Below are positions 10,561 to 22,000 of a stretch of DNA of 64,000 nucleotides, piece by piece. The stretch covers positions 1,550,001 through 1,614,000 of the forward strand of contig JAJUBI010000006.1 in assembly GCA_022419385.1 (NCBI GenBank), given 5' to 3'. A program made the position numbers and the translations under genes. The stretch's first letter is position 1. Every line of letters starts with the position of its first letter. The notes below the pieces were generated by a model. The model worked only from the letters and a program-made list of their open reading frames with translations. It was not told the origin of the DNA and ran no database searches. The stretch comes from Paraconiothyrium sp. Pb-2020 (Eukaryota; Ascomycota; Dothideomycetes; Pleosporales; Didymosphaeriaceae).

Positions 10561-11528
10561 GCCGGGTGTTTTCTAAACACATGCATGGAGAATTCCACGA
10601 TCGCGGCCCGCCACAGACAGCACTTTCAGGGACAGGATGGACACATGGGCAGTCATATAGTCGGGGCATCATGCGATGATTTGACGCCGGAGTAGGTGTT
10701 TATGAAACATGCTAGGTATCGCGCTTCCTGGGGTAGGATGGCCGTACTCGTCGTATCTCCAAAAATCTTTCATACGTTCTCATTGGGTATGAGCACGAAG
10801 AGTGGGCCGGCCTCAGGGATCCAAGAGACCGTTTTGACGATGTCTGCAAGCATGGCATGCGCGCGTCGGCTGGCATTGCTTGTCAGGAAGGAGTGGACAA
10901 CGGGCGAATCAGTGACAAGTAAAGCGCCAAGGGGTGAATTGCGCTTCGAAGATCAACGCATTAGCGAATCAGCCACTAAGCAGAGCCTCAAAAGTGTTAT
11001 ACGAAACGTACATCCTGGCACACCTTTTATAGAATGCCTGGTCGATGCGAGTTTCTTGCGGCATAGGAGCCCTTGGCAAGCATGATGCGACGTGCATGAA
11101 ACAGCATGAGCGAGCTAAACAGCGTCTGTAGTCTGCAAGGCCGCACAACGAAGATTTGCCAAGATTAGTACTGCGCGAATATGCACCGTACTGTGTATTG
11201 TAAAGAAGCGAAGACGGTGGTTGGGATGAGATGGCCGCGCTCCCGTAGTTTCGCGATGTCAGCATTCGGGAGTCCGGGCCGATCCTTTGGTTTCACGTCA
11301 TCAACGCGTCGCGAACGCGTCCACTACCGACTATTCCAAAACTCATGCGGCCCTTGGGCGCGGAACATCTCAAATTTTGGCTCAAAGCATCGTGCGCTTG
11401 GTGAACGACTACAGCCCTCCCTCTTGCTCCATTGCTGCATGCAGTGCGTCTAGCTCACCATCAGACTTATCCTACTTTCAAGATTCCCCATGCCAACTTC
11501 TAAGGTGCTCGCGAAGACGGCGGGCTTC
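10561..11528. other. Intergenic, 1 kb
   Basis: Promoter of the b561-like gene on one side and 3' flank of the next minus-strand gene on the other. Frames at 10696-11085 and 11287-11658 (+) have no family features. Nothing called. Confidence 0.4.
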
Positions 11529-13499
11529 CTATTCCTCGATCTCAACCTCCGGCACGACATCCGACTTCGCATATGACGGGACCGACTGCCTGATCGCCTC
11601 GACGTCTTGCGCCGTCATGAGGTGTCCCCCGCTCTTCATCTCCTCGAACAATCCATGACTGCGAACCTTTGCCTTGTCCTGCATTTCTTTCATCACCATG
11701 GGCCTGTCCTTCACCGTCCAAAGATTCTCAAAGTTCTTCTTTGCGTAGCGCACGGCCATCGCCTCCACAGACGTATCGTTCTCTTGAATCATCTGGTTTG
11801 CGAGCAAGCTGAGATGGTACGGCGACAGGCGCTCGGTCCCGCTCAATGGGTACACCTCGACATAGTCACGATAGCGGTAGTTAAGGACGTCATTGCCCAC
11901 TCTCATTTCAGCCTTGAGCTCGTCCTTAAGCTTCTTCTTTCGTTCCTTCTCGATTCGCTCTCGCTTATGTTTCTCAGCCTGATGCTGTCGCCATGTTGCG
12001 AGTTGCTGTTCGTACTCTAGCTCTTCCTTTGTCTTGCGGTAAGCTGGTGTGTTTGGCGTTGGAACAGCTGTGTAAACGTTATCAAAGCCGGTCTGCGTGA
12101 TGCTGAACCTGGGGTAGCTGAACGTACCCTGAGCGTGCAGCTGGACGGAGGCTTCAGCCCGAGAGTCCGAAGGAGTGGCGTGCTGTTGGCGCGACAGCGG
12201 ACTAGATAAGAGTACAGGCATATGGAGCCTCGGAGGCTGCTGACGGCTAACTTCGGCCTTGAATTCAGCGTAAGGATCCATGACAGACCTGCCATCTCGC
12301 TGCTGGAGTCGGGCTTGCGACCCAGTGATGTAGGCTGGACGCGAGTTCCACTCGTTAGACGCGACGCTCCCGTCCGGTTGAGTGTTCGACAGATACGGAG
12401 ATGATACAGTTGGGGAATTAAGCCGAGGTACGTTCTGAGTTATAGAGGGAGGACCTGTGTCGAACGTAGGCCGGTAGTGCGGCGGGTTGAAGCCCTGTGG
12501 TGCGTGATTGTACTGATATTGCTGACCCTGTGATTGCACCATTTGTCCCGGGTGGGAAGAGAGGAGCTGGTTCCTTCCATAGTCCCGAGGCATCTCAAGA
12601 TGCGCGTTGGGAGTCTGCTGCTGTAGTGTAGCGCCATAATGCGAAATGGGAGCGGTTGTACTGCTGGATGGATTGGCGTGTCCTAGTCTACTGCTATGAG
12701 CGGTCATGTTTCCATTCACGTATGGGCTACTATTAGTAGCACGATTGTGGTGCGCTTGATACATTCCTGCGGCCAAGTGTGGCATGTGTCCCTCCATCAA
12801 GTGCGTCCGATTCTGCTGCAGGTGTTCTTGCGCGGAGCCAGGCCTGAAAGGCGATGGAGAGGGTGTTGGCGGTTTGACAATGTTATCAGCGGGCGCATGC
12901 TCGGCATGAATGGGTGGTATTTCCGCAGGTTCTGCAGGCTTCTGAACCGGAGTCGAGTAGGGTGACATTGGCGTCGATGGTCTGTTATTGGCCAAGCTCG
13001 GGTGAAGGAGGCTGGCTTCCGCCGTCTGCCCTAGTTGTTGCGAGCCATTTAGGACAGCACTGACAGACTTCAGCCTTTCCGGCGGTGAACCGTTCACGGT
13101 ATGCCCACGTGCCTCAGCCTCCAGCTTTCTTAACGCTCCGTCCGAGTCTGAGAGGTCGATCGTCGCTAGTCTCTCCTTGTGTGCCGTGCAGTTCCTCCAA
13201 TTCACCGACCGCTGCCCAGGGCTACCGGCAAATTCCACCATGGCTGCGAATCCCCCGACATTATTGTAGCCGGTGAAAACTCGCAGTAGCTGCGGAAAAT
13301 GATCGATCGGGTGGCCCTCAGCAGCTACTTCTCGGTCAAGCAGCGCGTTGATTGCCTCGAATGAGGCATGCAGGTCGCGGGCGGAGGTCGACTCGGGTGG
13401 TGGTGAAGATAACCGAAGCGCGGCTCGCATTGCGTCAGCCATACTAACTTTCGGCTTGGGGAGGCTAGCAAGAGAGATATCTCTGTTCTCTTGATCCAT
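11529..13499 (-). CDS. Hypothetical protein, Gln/Pro/Ser-rich with C-terminal coiled coil
   Basis: Single exon, 656 residues from ATG at 13499. I do not recognise the family. The N-terminal 130 residues look folded (HFPQLLRVFTGYNNVGGFAAM, then VNWRNCTAHKERL). The middle, about 150-450, is disordered and rich in Gln, Pro, Ser, Asn and His. Residues about 490-530 form a strongly charged helix (QHQAEKHKRERIEKERKKK), very likely a coiled coil. A conserved-looking C-terminal region of about 120 residues follows and ends in acidic EVEIEE. There is no signal peptide or membrane segment. The disordered middle and basic helix would fit a nuclear or scaffold protein, which is inference. Confidence 0.75.
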   Translation of the reverse strand: MDQENRDISLASLPKPKVSMADAMRAALRLSSPPPESTSARDLHASFEAINALLDREVAAEGHPIDHFPQLLRVFTGYNNVGGFAAMVEFAGSPGQRSVNWRNCTAHKERLATIDLSDSDGALRKLEAEARGHTVNGSPPERLKSVSAVLNGSQQLGQTAEASLLHPSLANNRPSTPMSPYSTPVQKPAEPAEIPPIHAEHAPADNIVKPPTPSPSPFRPGSAQEHLQQNRTHLMEGHMPHLAAGMYQAHHNRATNSSPYVNGNMTAHSSRLGHANPSSSTTAPISHYGATLQQQTPNAHLEMPRDYGRNQLLSSHPGQMVQSQGQQYQYNHAPQGFNPPHYRPTFDTGPPSITQNVPRLNSPTVSSPYLSNTQPDGSVASNEWNSRPAYITGSQARLQQRDGRSVMDPYAEFKAEVSRQQPPRLHMPVLLSSPLSRQQHATPSDSRAEASVQLHAQGTFSYPRFSITQTGFDNVYTAVPTPNTPAYRKTKEELEYEQQLATWRQHQAEKHKRERIEKERKKKLKDELKAEMRVGNDVLNYRYRDYVEVYPLSGTERLSPYHLSLLANQMIQENDTSVEAMAVRYAKKNFENLWTVKDRPMVMKEMQDKAKVRSHGLFEEMKSGGHLMTAQDVEAIRQSVPSYAKSDVVPEVEIEE

Positions 13500-14229
13500 G
13501 GTCGGTCAGCCCTCGTAGTGATTGTGGAGTAGTTCAAGTACCCTGTGTTGACACAGGCTCGCAGATACAGGAGCCGGTTGTATTGCTATAAGGCGAGAGT
13601 CGAGTGCGGGCGCGGTGTTATAGATACGGCGGCTGCCATAGATTTCTGTTGGTTATTATTATGAGCACCACTGACCCGTGCGCAGGTGAAAGTGAAGAAG
13701 AAGACCGTGACACGATTGCACCTGCACCATGTCCTTTCTAGGCAACTACGACGCTGATCAAAGTTGAGTAGATTGGTATCTCATATATTTTGTCCCCAGA
13801 ATAGCCAAATCATCAAGCGCATTTGAGCTGCCGATGCGCTGAGTTCTGAAAATCATGGGATATCATCCTAAGATAACTCATGAGACCTGCGGACTAGTGT
13901 GAAGCCAATCTTATTTTTTGATGTTAATCTTGTAGATACATGCACCGAAGGCCTCGCCATGGCTGGGAAACGCCAAGCATTCGAGGGGGAATGAACTATC
14001 ACGTGATTTATAACCATTATATGACACAATTCACTTCAAGATGTACTAAAAGTAAAAGGCACTAGCCATTAGGCTGGTGTATCTGTAAGACTTAGCTGGA
14101 AGCATTAGAAATCCCTTGCCGATCAACAACACGGCATCATGTTCTGTACCTATCTATCATCCGATCATTCCATTCGTGCTACCATTTTTTACACGAACTA
14201 TTACCACTTCTCCACCCCCATTATCCATC
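13500..14229. other. Intergenic, 0.7 kb
   Basis: Upstream region of the Gln-rich gene and 3' flank of the repeat-protein gene. No gene, RNA or repeat recognised. Confidence 0.45.
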
Positions 14230-15486
14230 TCAGATTGGTACGATCACTCCACGCGTCTTCAGCTCCGCAATCACGGTGTCAAACTTCTTCTCAAAGCCCC
14301 GGATCTTATCCATAAGCTTCTTGCGCTGCTCCCGCTCTTCCGGGCATGCAAATGACTCCTTAGATGATGATTGTGATTTAGCAGCATTCCTAAGACGAGT
14401 GTTATGCTCTTGCTTCTTCGCCAGCACGGCCTCCTCTAGGCGATCTCGCTCGGCGTGCCAATCATAGATGTGGTTCTTGATGTCCAGGGCAGCCTGATAG
14501 AGGTCGGGGGTGGGCTTCTTCTCGATGCCTCGGGTGATGTTGCGGAGGGTCGTTGGGATCGCGAATACAGTACGGACGGCAGACTTCTTGGACTTAGAGG
14601 TCGCCTTGGCCTTGGAGGACGTCAGATTCGCTTTGGGAGCTGGCTGCAACGCTGGTGACTCAACAGTCTGATCATCTCCCAGAAAAATGCGTTGCGACGC
14701 AGTGGCTGGAGCATAGGCAGGGTAAGGTGACGCAACCCGGGGAGTGTACGGCGATGCCGCTGGAGCGTATCCGGGGTAAGGTGAAGCTGTTCGAGAAGTC
14801 GTGGCTGGAGCATATTCAGCGTACGGCGAGTCTGCTCGAGGAGTGTATGGCGATGCAGCGGGAGCGTACCTAGAATGCGACGATGCTCTAGGAGGTCCAT
14901 ACGGCGAAGTTGATGGGTGTGTGTTCTGAGACGACACAAATGGAGCAGAATTAGATGCCGCCGATGAATCGTACTGCAACGAAGCTGATGGACCGTTCTG
15001 CCATGGCGTCAGTGAAGGGTTCTGGTACGGCACTGGTAAGCTGTACGGCGACTTCGCGGATGGATCGTACTGTAGCAGAGGATATTGGGACGCAGCCGGT
15101 GAACGGTACTGCAAACCCGCTGGGGCAGCCTTTGGCATCTGGCTTCCTGGCTCTTGGTATGGCACATTCACAATCGTAACGGGTTCCTCAGCCATGACGC
15201 TATCTTCCCGGTCGCGATAGAGATAACCCACTTCGGTATTTACCACCCCTTTAACGCCCCTCGGGTCATCCCCACCTTGGAACTCATCGACAACCGCCGG
15301 GGTAACTGCCTCGAGAGCATATTGCGCGGCACTATCGTACCCACGCCGATCCAGCCACTCCGAAGACGCCAGGACGTCTGGGCCGGCGATGATAGCGTCC
15401 AATTGCTCATCGAAATTGGTAGGCGTCACTGAGACTCCGGAGGAAGTGAGCAGCCCGGGGGCAGAAGTGTGAGGTTGGCGTTGCAT
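14230..15486 (-). CDS. Hypothetical protein with Pro/Tyr/Ala tandem repeats and C-terminal coiled coil
   Basis: Single exon, 418 residues. The N-terminal 100 residues are acidic and mixed. Residues about 100-270 are low complexity with many SPY, QYD and YAPA motifs. Within them a 33-residue unit starting YAPAASPYTPR is present nearly twice in tandem (about 207-266). A basic Ser/Lys stretch (SKAKATSKSKKS) leads to a helical, charged C-terminus (about 320-418) with a likely coiled coil and the end RGVIVPI. No signal peptide or membrane span. Family not recognised. Codon use and the long clean frame support a real gene. Confidence 0.7.
   Translation of the reverse strand: MQRQPHTSAPGLLTSSGVSVTPTNFDEQLDAIIAGPDVLASSEWLDRRGYDSAAQYALEAVTPAVVDEFQGGDDPRGVKGVVNTEVGYLYRDREDSVMAEEPVTIVNVPYQEPGSQMPKAAPAGLQYRSPAASQYPLLQYDPSAKSPYSLPVPYQNPSLTPWQNGPSASLQYDSSAASNSAPFVSSQNTHPSTSPYGPPRASSHSRYAPAASPYTPRADSPYAEYAPATTSRTASPYPGYAPAASPYTPRVASPYPAYAPATASQRIFLGDDQTVESPALQPAPKANLTSSKAKATSKSKKSAVRTVFAIPTTLRNITRGIEKKPTPDLYQAALDIKNHIYDWHAERDRLEEAVLAKKQEHNTRLRNAAKSQSSSKESFACPEEREQRKKLMDKIRGFEKKFDTVIAELKTRGVIVPI
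14689..14868 (-). repeat. In-gene 99-bp tandem repeat (about 1.8 copies)
   Basis: Encodes the YAPAASPYTPR..SPY..YAPA.. unit of the flanking gene. Two adjacent copies differ at several codons, so the array is not fresh. Such arrays often vary in length between strains. Confidence 0.6.
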
Positions 15487-15923
15487 AGTTAGGCTAGGTT
15501 AATAGACTCTCACTGACTAAGTGGCTTCTCGGTGTTGGATTTGTAGGCTTCAGTTGAGGTTGAGGTCGTCGAGAGCAACAGTATTGCCCTCCCGGTAATC
15601 TATACACGATTCATATCGGCTTGGGCAGTGGTGAAAATCGATCCTTGTTACTACACGAAGAGTCCCAGAATACGCCTAGAGCGTGAAAAGCATTGGGCAC
15701 GTGATATTCAACACAAACAACGCAAGTGAGACATTATCGACCCAGACCAATGAAAGCCCCCGTAGCATCTCGACTCTATCGGTTCTGAAGCGTGGGTCAA
15801 CAACATTACCATAATTCTTATCCTGGTCCTTCCAAATTTTCGTCAAAGGATCAAACCTTCATGTAGTGTGCACGCAAACAATCATCGCCCGCTGGTTTCG
15901 ATAGACTAAGCATCCAGAGGACT
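15487..15923. other. Intergenic, 0.4 kb
   Basis: 5' region of the repeat-protein gene and 3' flank of the next minus-strand gene. Nothing recognised. Confidence 0.45.
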
Positions 15924-18145
15924 TCAATCTTTGTCCGTGTTTTCAGCCTTGATAACAGGTTTCTTAGTCGACTTGACTGGCTTGCTGGGCAAGGGGCCGT
16001 TCTCTTCCGCGCTCAGGCTTGTGAGGTCTGAGCTGTCATCTGGCAGTTTGATAGTGCTCGTGCCAGCTGCGGGGAGATCGAGGTTTTCCAGTGGGTCGGT
16101 GCCATTCATCAACGCCTCACCTATCAGGTGAACTTGGGACATCTTCGCACCGACTTGATTATCTTGGCACCAACGGATGCAGTCGGTAAAGATGCCAGCT
16201 TGACCATCGCTAGGGAACTTGATAAGATCTTTGAAGAGATCGAGAACTGCGAAATCGCATGTGTTGCTGAGCTCACTCTCATCGTGCCGAATCGCATCGG
16301 TTGCCTCCACATCACCAGCGACCTCAAAGAAGTCCGAAATCTTTTTCTTGGTCTCTTCCCCATTCTCTCGGATGAACGTCTTGACAGCTTTGTTGCAATG
16401 CACACTGCAGGTGTTGCGCTTATAGCCGTCGGGGTTGACCACGCGATGGTCGTTAATCACCTGTGCAATGATGTTCGGGCCCCCTCGAGCATACAGACGC
16501 ACTGAGACAATCGGTCGTGAGGTCGAGTTGTAGAAGAACACGATGAGTTCCACATCCGTGAGTGGCACTAGCGGAAGTTTCACGTTCGCTGGAGGAAGTT
16601 TGCCGGTCAGATCGTGCTTGTCTTTCTTGTACAGGACCGTGCGGCTACCCGGCGTAGTCGGTGTCGGGGGAACGATCGCTGGAGCTTCGAAAGAACTTGA
16701 AGTTGTCTCTCCGAATGAAGACGCTGTGCTAGATGAGATTGCACTCTTGGGGAACGCTACTCCGGTGCCATTTGTTGGCCTGCTAGGAAACGCGAGGCTA
16801 GTGCCTGATAGGGGACCCTGTATATACTTAGCGCTGAAGACATCACGTTGGATACCATATACATATACATACAGTTGAGGGCGTTGGCAAGTTGTTTGTC
16901 GGGGCGTCGTTCAGGTCGAGCTTGCTGATGCCCAAGCTCAGCTTCGGCGGTTGCCGCTGCTGCTTGACACTACGGAGTCCCTCCACGATGGCTCGAAGTT
17001 GGGTGTTCTCCTGTTCAAGAGTTTGCAACTGACCCCTCAGAGTTCCCACGTGCTCGTACAGCACCTGATTAGAGGCTGAAGTCCGGATAATGTCGCTGTG
17101 CATCTTGTCTATCGCGGCGAACAGCGCTTTGTTGATATCGACTTGATCTAGAAATCCACCTTGTGGGTATGTTGTCTCCATGGGACCTGGCTTCGTCAGT
17201 TCTACCGCGCGTATATTATGTATGTCGGGAGAACTCGCAAGGTTCTGAATTACCTGCTGAATGCTGATGGAATGGCATGGAGCCGTCGGGACCTTGCCAA
17301 AACCCTTCCATCTTGCTTTGCGTGGATTCACGAGTTGTGGTTGAGGTCGTGTCTGTGTTTGTGTTCGCGACGGTCGTGTTTGGGACAGGACCAACGAGGT
17401 GACTAGTGTGCCTTCCCGATTTGGTTGTCCCGGCGGCGAGCTTCTTGCACGTCAACAATGCTGATTCAGCCGCTGTGTCCGAATTGTAGAATGGATACAG
17501 CGGCTGCTGACAGTGCTTCGCTATGTCTCGTGCATAGATGTGGTCCTTCTCGAATGTTCTGTCCTGCAACTCAACCTTGATACTCGCGAGTCCGTCATCT
17601 GCATGGTACCGTTGAGATTCGCCCGACTCAATACTCGAAGCCCTCGTGAGGGGAGGGGTTGGCATAGGCTCGTCATTCGTAGACATATCTTCCTGGAACT
17701 TGTGAAGTGTCAGCCCATAGTTCAGAACACGCATATACGAGCGAAGCGGAGGGATCAACGTAATCTAGCATTGTGCGTGTGCGTTTCGTGTGAGACAGCA
17801 AATCAACAGAACTGGGCTGGTTTGGAGACAACAATTAGTTTCGTTGTCCTGTAGACCGTTCCACTCCAGTTCGATGGATCCTGCCCCCATCTACCCATTT
17901 GCTCTCACTCTCAGTGCAAGGCATGACCAAACGGGTAGCGGCCCAAGTAAGCTAGACAAAAGATACTGTATTGTACTTACGCGGACTCGCTTCCGAGGTG
18001 GTCCTCCGTCGATTGAGGATCGCAAAGTTACGACTGGCGCTGGGGAATCATGCTGGTTTCGACAATTCCGGTGTATCGGGAGCCTTGAAAGAAGAAGAAG
18101 AGCCGTAGCCGCTTCGAGTTCTGCCGGTGTGCGTTGAGAATCCAT
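15924..18145 (-). CDS. Hypothetical protein, four exons, with coiled coil
   Basis: Exons 18145-17981, 17764-17254, 17186-16873 and 16817-15924 join in phase to give 627 residues. The introns are 216, 67 and 55 nt; the 67-nt one has a perfect CTGAC branch site. Exon 1 starts MDSQRTPAELEAATALLLL and ends in basic RKRVR. Exon 3 holds a coiled coil (GTLRGQLQTLEQENTQLRAI). Exon 4 has a Ser/Thr/Pro linker, then a folded-looking region (LTDVELIVFFYNSTSRPIVS, then CSVHCNKAVKTFIRENG) and a charged tail. No signal peptide or membrane span. I do not recognise the family. Exon 1 is the least certain: a start at MSTNDEP (17686) inside exon 2 would avoid the 216-nt intron. The acceptor at 16818 could instead be 16827, adding three codons. 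Confidence 0.62.
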
Positions 18146-19024
18146 TGTTTGTGGGATGTGGCTGGTACAATTTGATAATGTAGACCTGCTGGAGGTCAAC
18201 GAGAACTTTGTAACGCTCTCGTTGACAAAACAGTTCTCTATGGTGTGAAATTAGTTGGAGTTCAGTATTTGTACAACGCGAAGGGGGATCTGATATAGTA
18301 CGGCGGAGGTTGCGAGGTGGAATAGGCAGCAACGTGGCCAATGGGTTTTCTCGGTCACCAGGCTCACACGCTAAGAGTCATCACCCTCACCATCACCGGG
18401 CAAACGGTGAACGAGCCTCGAAGTGACAGAGTAGGGGGTCCGTGCATAAGAGCCTCAAAGCTACCAAGAGCGTCGTACAATGCCCTATAAACCGGCCAAG
18501 GCTCTCTGGACCTTGATCGTATAAGTATGTGCACGCACCGTGGAAGACTCAAAGTGTGTGCGGGAGTACCCGACTTACATGAGTTGAAGATATTGGTGGT
18601 TACTCCAGGAATACATGTCTTAGCTGCGCGGGAATAGACGGTGAACGGCTGGCTGAGCTAGCTTCTCAAAGGTTGAAGAAGCGGCTTTGTTAAGCATAGA
18701 GCAAGCATGCAAGCGATGTGAGGAAGAATCGTGAAAGATGCCAATGAGGCTGCATGGGGTGGCGTTGGTCACTAGCGTGGGGCTAGCATCTTTACCGTAG
18801 GTGTGGGAAGGAACGACGCAGTGCCAACGTAAGAGGACCAATCAGCTCGGTGAAAAAGTGGTGCAACGAACAAGTAAAAAATTACAGAGGCCTTAAATGA
18901 GCGTCTGTCTGTAATGTAAAAGTGCAAACGAGTGGCGTTATCAGGTAGACCGCTATGAGTGAGGAATCGCTAAACTGACTCGCTCATGCACATATTCCGT
19001 GTTTACAGTCCGCAGGTTTCTAGA
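18146..19024. other. Intergenic between hypothetical gene and PKS 3' end
   Basis: About 0.9 kb. Short frames on both strands have no family features. No RNA gene or repeat seen. Confidence 0.45.
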
Positions 19025-22000
19025 CTAGCTTCCCAACACCCAATCCATATCTAGTCTTCTTACCACGTTTTCAATGACCCCACGTACGCTTCCTTCGAAA
19101 AACACACTCCGTTGCATTCTAATCCTGAGTTCTGTCCTTACCCAGCTTTCCATTTCACTCACGGCCAGACTATCGATTCCAAGATCGATCACACTCTTTG
19201 CATCATCGATATGACTCACCTGAATTAAAGCCTTCAACTTCTCGATCAACGCCGCGCGCACAGTACGAAAAGCAGCCTTGCTGACTCCAGCCGCAGACCC
19301 TTCAGATCGGATGGCGAAAGCGAGCTGTTCACGAAGAGGGAGTTGTGGAGTTGCCTCAAACGAAGGCATACTAGGCGCGCTTGAGCTGTCTTTCACAACG
19401 TCCTTAAACATAGGCTCCTGCACAAACGGCAGTCTATGCCCAACGCTGCTTTCGATATCCCTCAGACCTGTGACAATCTCCGGATCGAGAGCTGATTCCA
19501 CGGGACTTGCTAGCACGGCCTCAGCAAAGATCTGATGCAGGTCCCTCTCTGAGATGGGATACACCCCGCTCCTCACATCGTCACCAATCAAGTTGCTTTG
19601 AGTAGCAAATTCCTGCCTCGCCATGTACCCAATCCCAGCAACGGTGCCAAGATGTACGACCGATGCCGGGAGGCCGATGCTACGGCGATAGCGAGCAAGA
19701 GAAGCCATGAACGCATTGCCAGCGTTGTAGTTCGCTTGACCGGGGTTTCCGATCATGTACGAGAGACTGGATGTCAGGATGAAGAACTCGAGAGACTCAT
19801 GGGCAGAAGCATTGTGTAGCAGGAGACTTCCTTTGGCTTTGACATCTGCAACTGCCTTGAAAGCGTTGTATGATATATTTGAGAAAGCCCCATCACGGAA
19901 CACTGTGGCCAGGTCGATTATACCTCCTAGAGCGGGAAGAGCAACCTCAGTTTCCGCATTTGGTGACTTGGTAGTATTTACTATGTGGTCGAGGGAGGCT
20001 TCGCTGGTGATGTCTGCAGAGTGAAGTCGGAGAGTGACGCCTTTGTTGCGCATGTCATGGGCCCACGCGGTTACAGTGTTCGTGTTGCGGCTAGTCATGA
20101 TGAGAAATTTCGCTCCCTTCTTCACCATCCATTCGCAGATAGAGCGAGCTATGTCGCTACTCCCGACGATGAGGTAGGTTCTATTGGCTGTGAACCGTAC
20201 TGCATGACTAGCTGTTCGAACCGGTACCTGCACGGTAGGCTGACTCCAATTCATTATAGCTGTTGCTGGATGATATGCATCGGACTGTACTTCGTCTGGT
20301 GCCTCCGTTGTATTATTAGCCCCAGGTGCATGTTTGGATGAATTCTGAGAAACTCCCACAGCGACTCGTTTCAAGAAATCCAGAGCTTTGCTTGTACCAC
20401 CGCTGTCTCCTGACTTCAGTATCGCTCGCGTTCGGAAGATCGCATCTGTATCCTTGAAAAGGACTGACCGATCCTGGAGTGCTTCCCTAGCTCTTTCAAA
20501 TAACTTCTTATCTTCCGCTCGATCGGAAAGGTTGATGAAGGTCAATGTGTCAGCAGGAATTTTCTCACTAATAGCTAAATCCAGGGCCTCCTTTGGTATA
20601 TACGTCACAGCTTCACATTTGGAATCACGGTTCCCAGTGATGGCCACAATAGATCTGCTACACTGTTCACCCGTGCTCTTGATGCAGGACAGCCATGCAG
20701 AATTGGGGCATATCAGCACCGTGCTACCGTCATCGCTGCTCTGGTCAAAGACCGTTTGGGCCACAACACTCGCAATAATGCGTTCGAGGAACATGTGAGA
20801 AGGTGAATCAGAAATGGCACAAGGGAAGATCCAGTCGTGCCGTACGTTCGCCAAGGACCAGTTCTTCTCCAGTGCCACCAAACAGAGCTGTCTCTCAGCG
20901 TTTCGGCAGATGCCAAGGTGGAGGAACCCCAAGCCTTTGATCTTGAATGCAAATTGCGTACACTGCAGTATCTCAAAAAACATGTAGTTATCCTGCTGGA
21001 GCGATTGCGTCGTGCGCGGCACATCCTGGAATGAGTACGTATCCGGTCTTGCTTGCACTAGCTCAACCGCCTCCTTCAACGGATCCACCCTTCGGAAGAT
21101 TTTACGGTGCTGTGAGTTGTACCGTTCATTCATAATCCTGAGACGTTAAATAACGGGCGCGTAGGTAAGACCTCCTTCGTAACACAGCTCCGGATGAACG
21201 GCCGAATCAGCATTTGTACTCCCTGTCGCCGTCAGATTATGCCAGCGGATCATTGCATCGGCGAGGAATTGCGCAGTCACCGATGATACATCGTCAATGT
21301 CGAGAATTCTCAACCGGAGATGTCGTAACTCATGCCGAATACACCTGGCGAGACCGATGGTCATATTGGCGTACACCGCGTGGACGGTTTTAGGGCTCTT
21401 GATGCCAGTCGTTAGCCATAGTACATCGGTTGCCTCGCAAAAGAGTCGCTGAATAGTCTGCCACCTGTCCCTCGTCATGTTCAAAAACATGGGCTCCTCG
21501 AGCTCAACAAGAGACAAGATTGCGTACGGTATCTTTGTCTCCCTATCAATATTGTCAAGCGATGAGACACAAACGATGTGTTCGAACGCAATTGACAACT
21601 CTTTCTCGAGCTCCTTCGAAAGACTCCTCATATCACCCAGGATCATGAGCGGTTCGCGGCTCCTTAGAGAGGTTGACGATAACGTCAAACATGAGTCACA
21701 CCCATCGTCTGTCGAGAAGAGACTGTCTTTCGGCGAAGCGTTGCCGTTGGAACGCTGGGCGGGTTCACCAGCCTGAAGATGAACATCGTCCACTTGTTGT
21801 TGAGGACTTAAATCTACAGGCTCCCATATGATCCCAGAGTACATCTTGACATCATCTTCAGCAGTAGTGAGACGATAAGGCGCTAGCGCCATTCCATCAA
21901 ATTGTACCGCCACTCCGATATTAGCACAATGCAGCATACCACTCGACTCTCTGTACCGAATACGCACTGCCTGAAAGTGTACCGAATTTCCACGATCAGC

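Noticed and set aside
21130..21165. A small intron removing the TAA in the PKS
   Set aside because: Only 12 nt separate the two open parts, and no GT..AG pair of usable length keeps the conserved residues on both sides.
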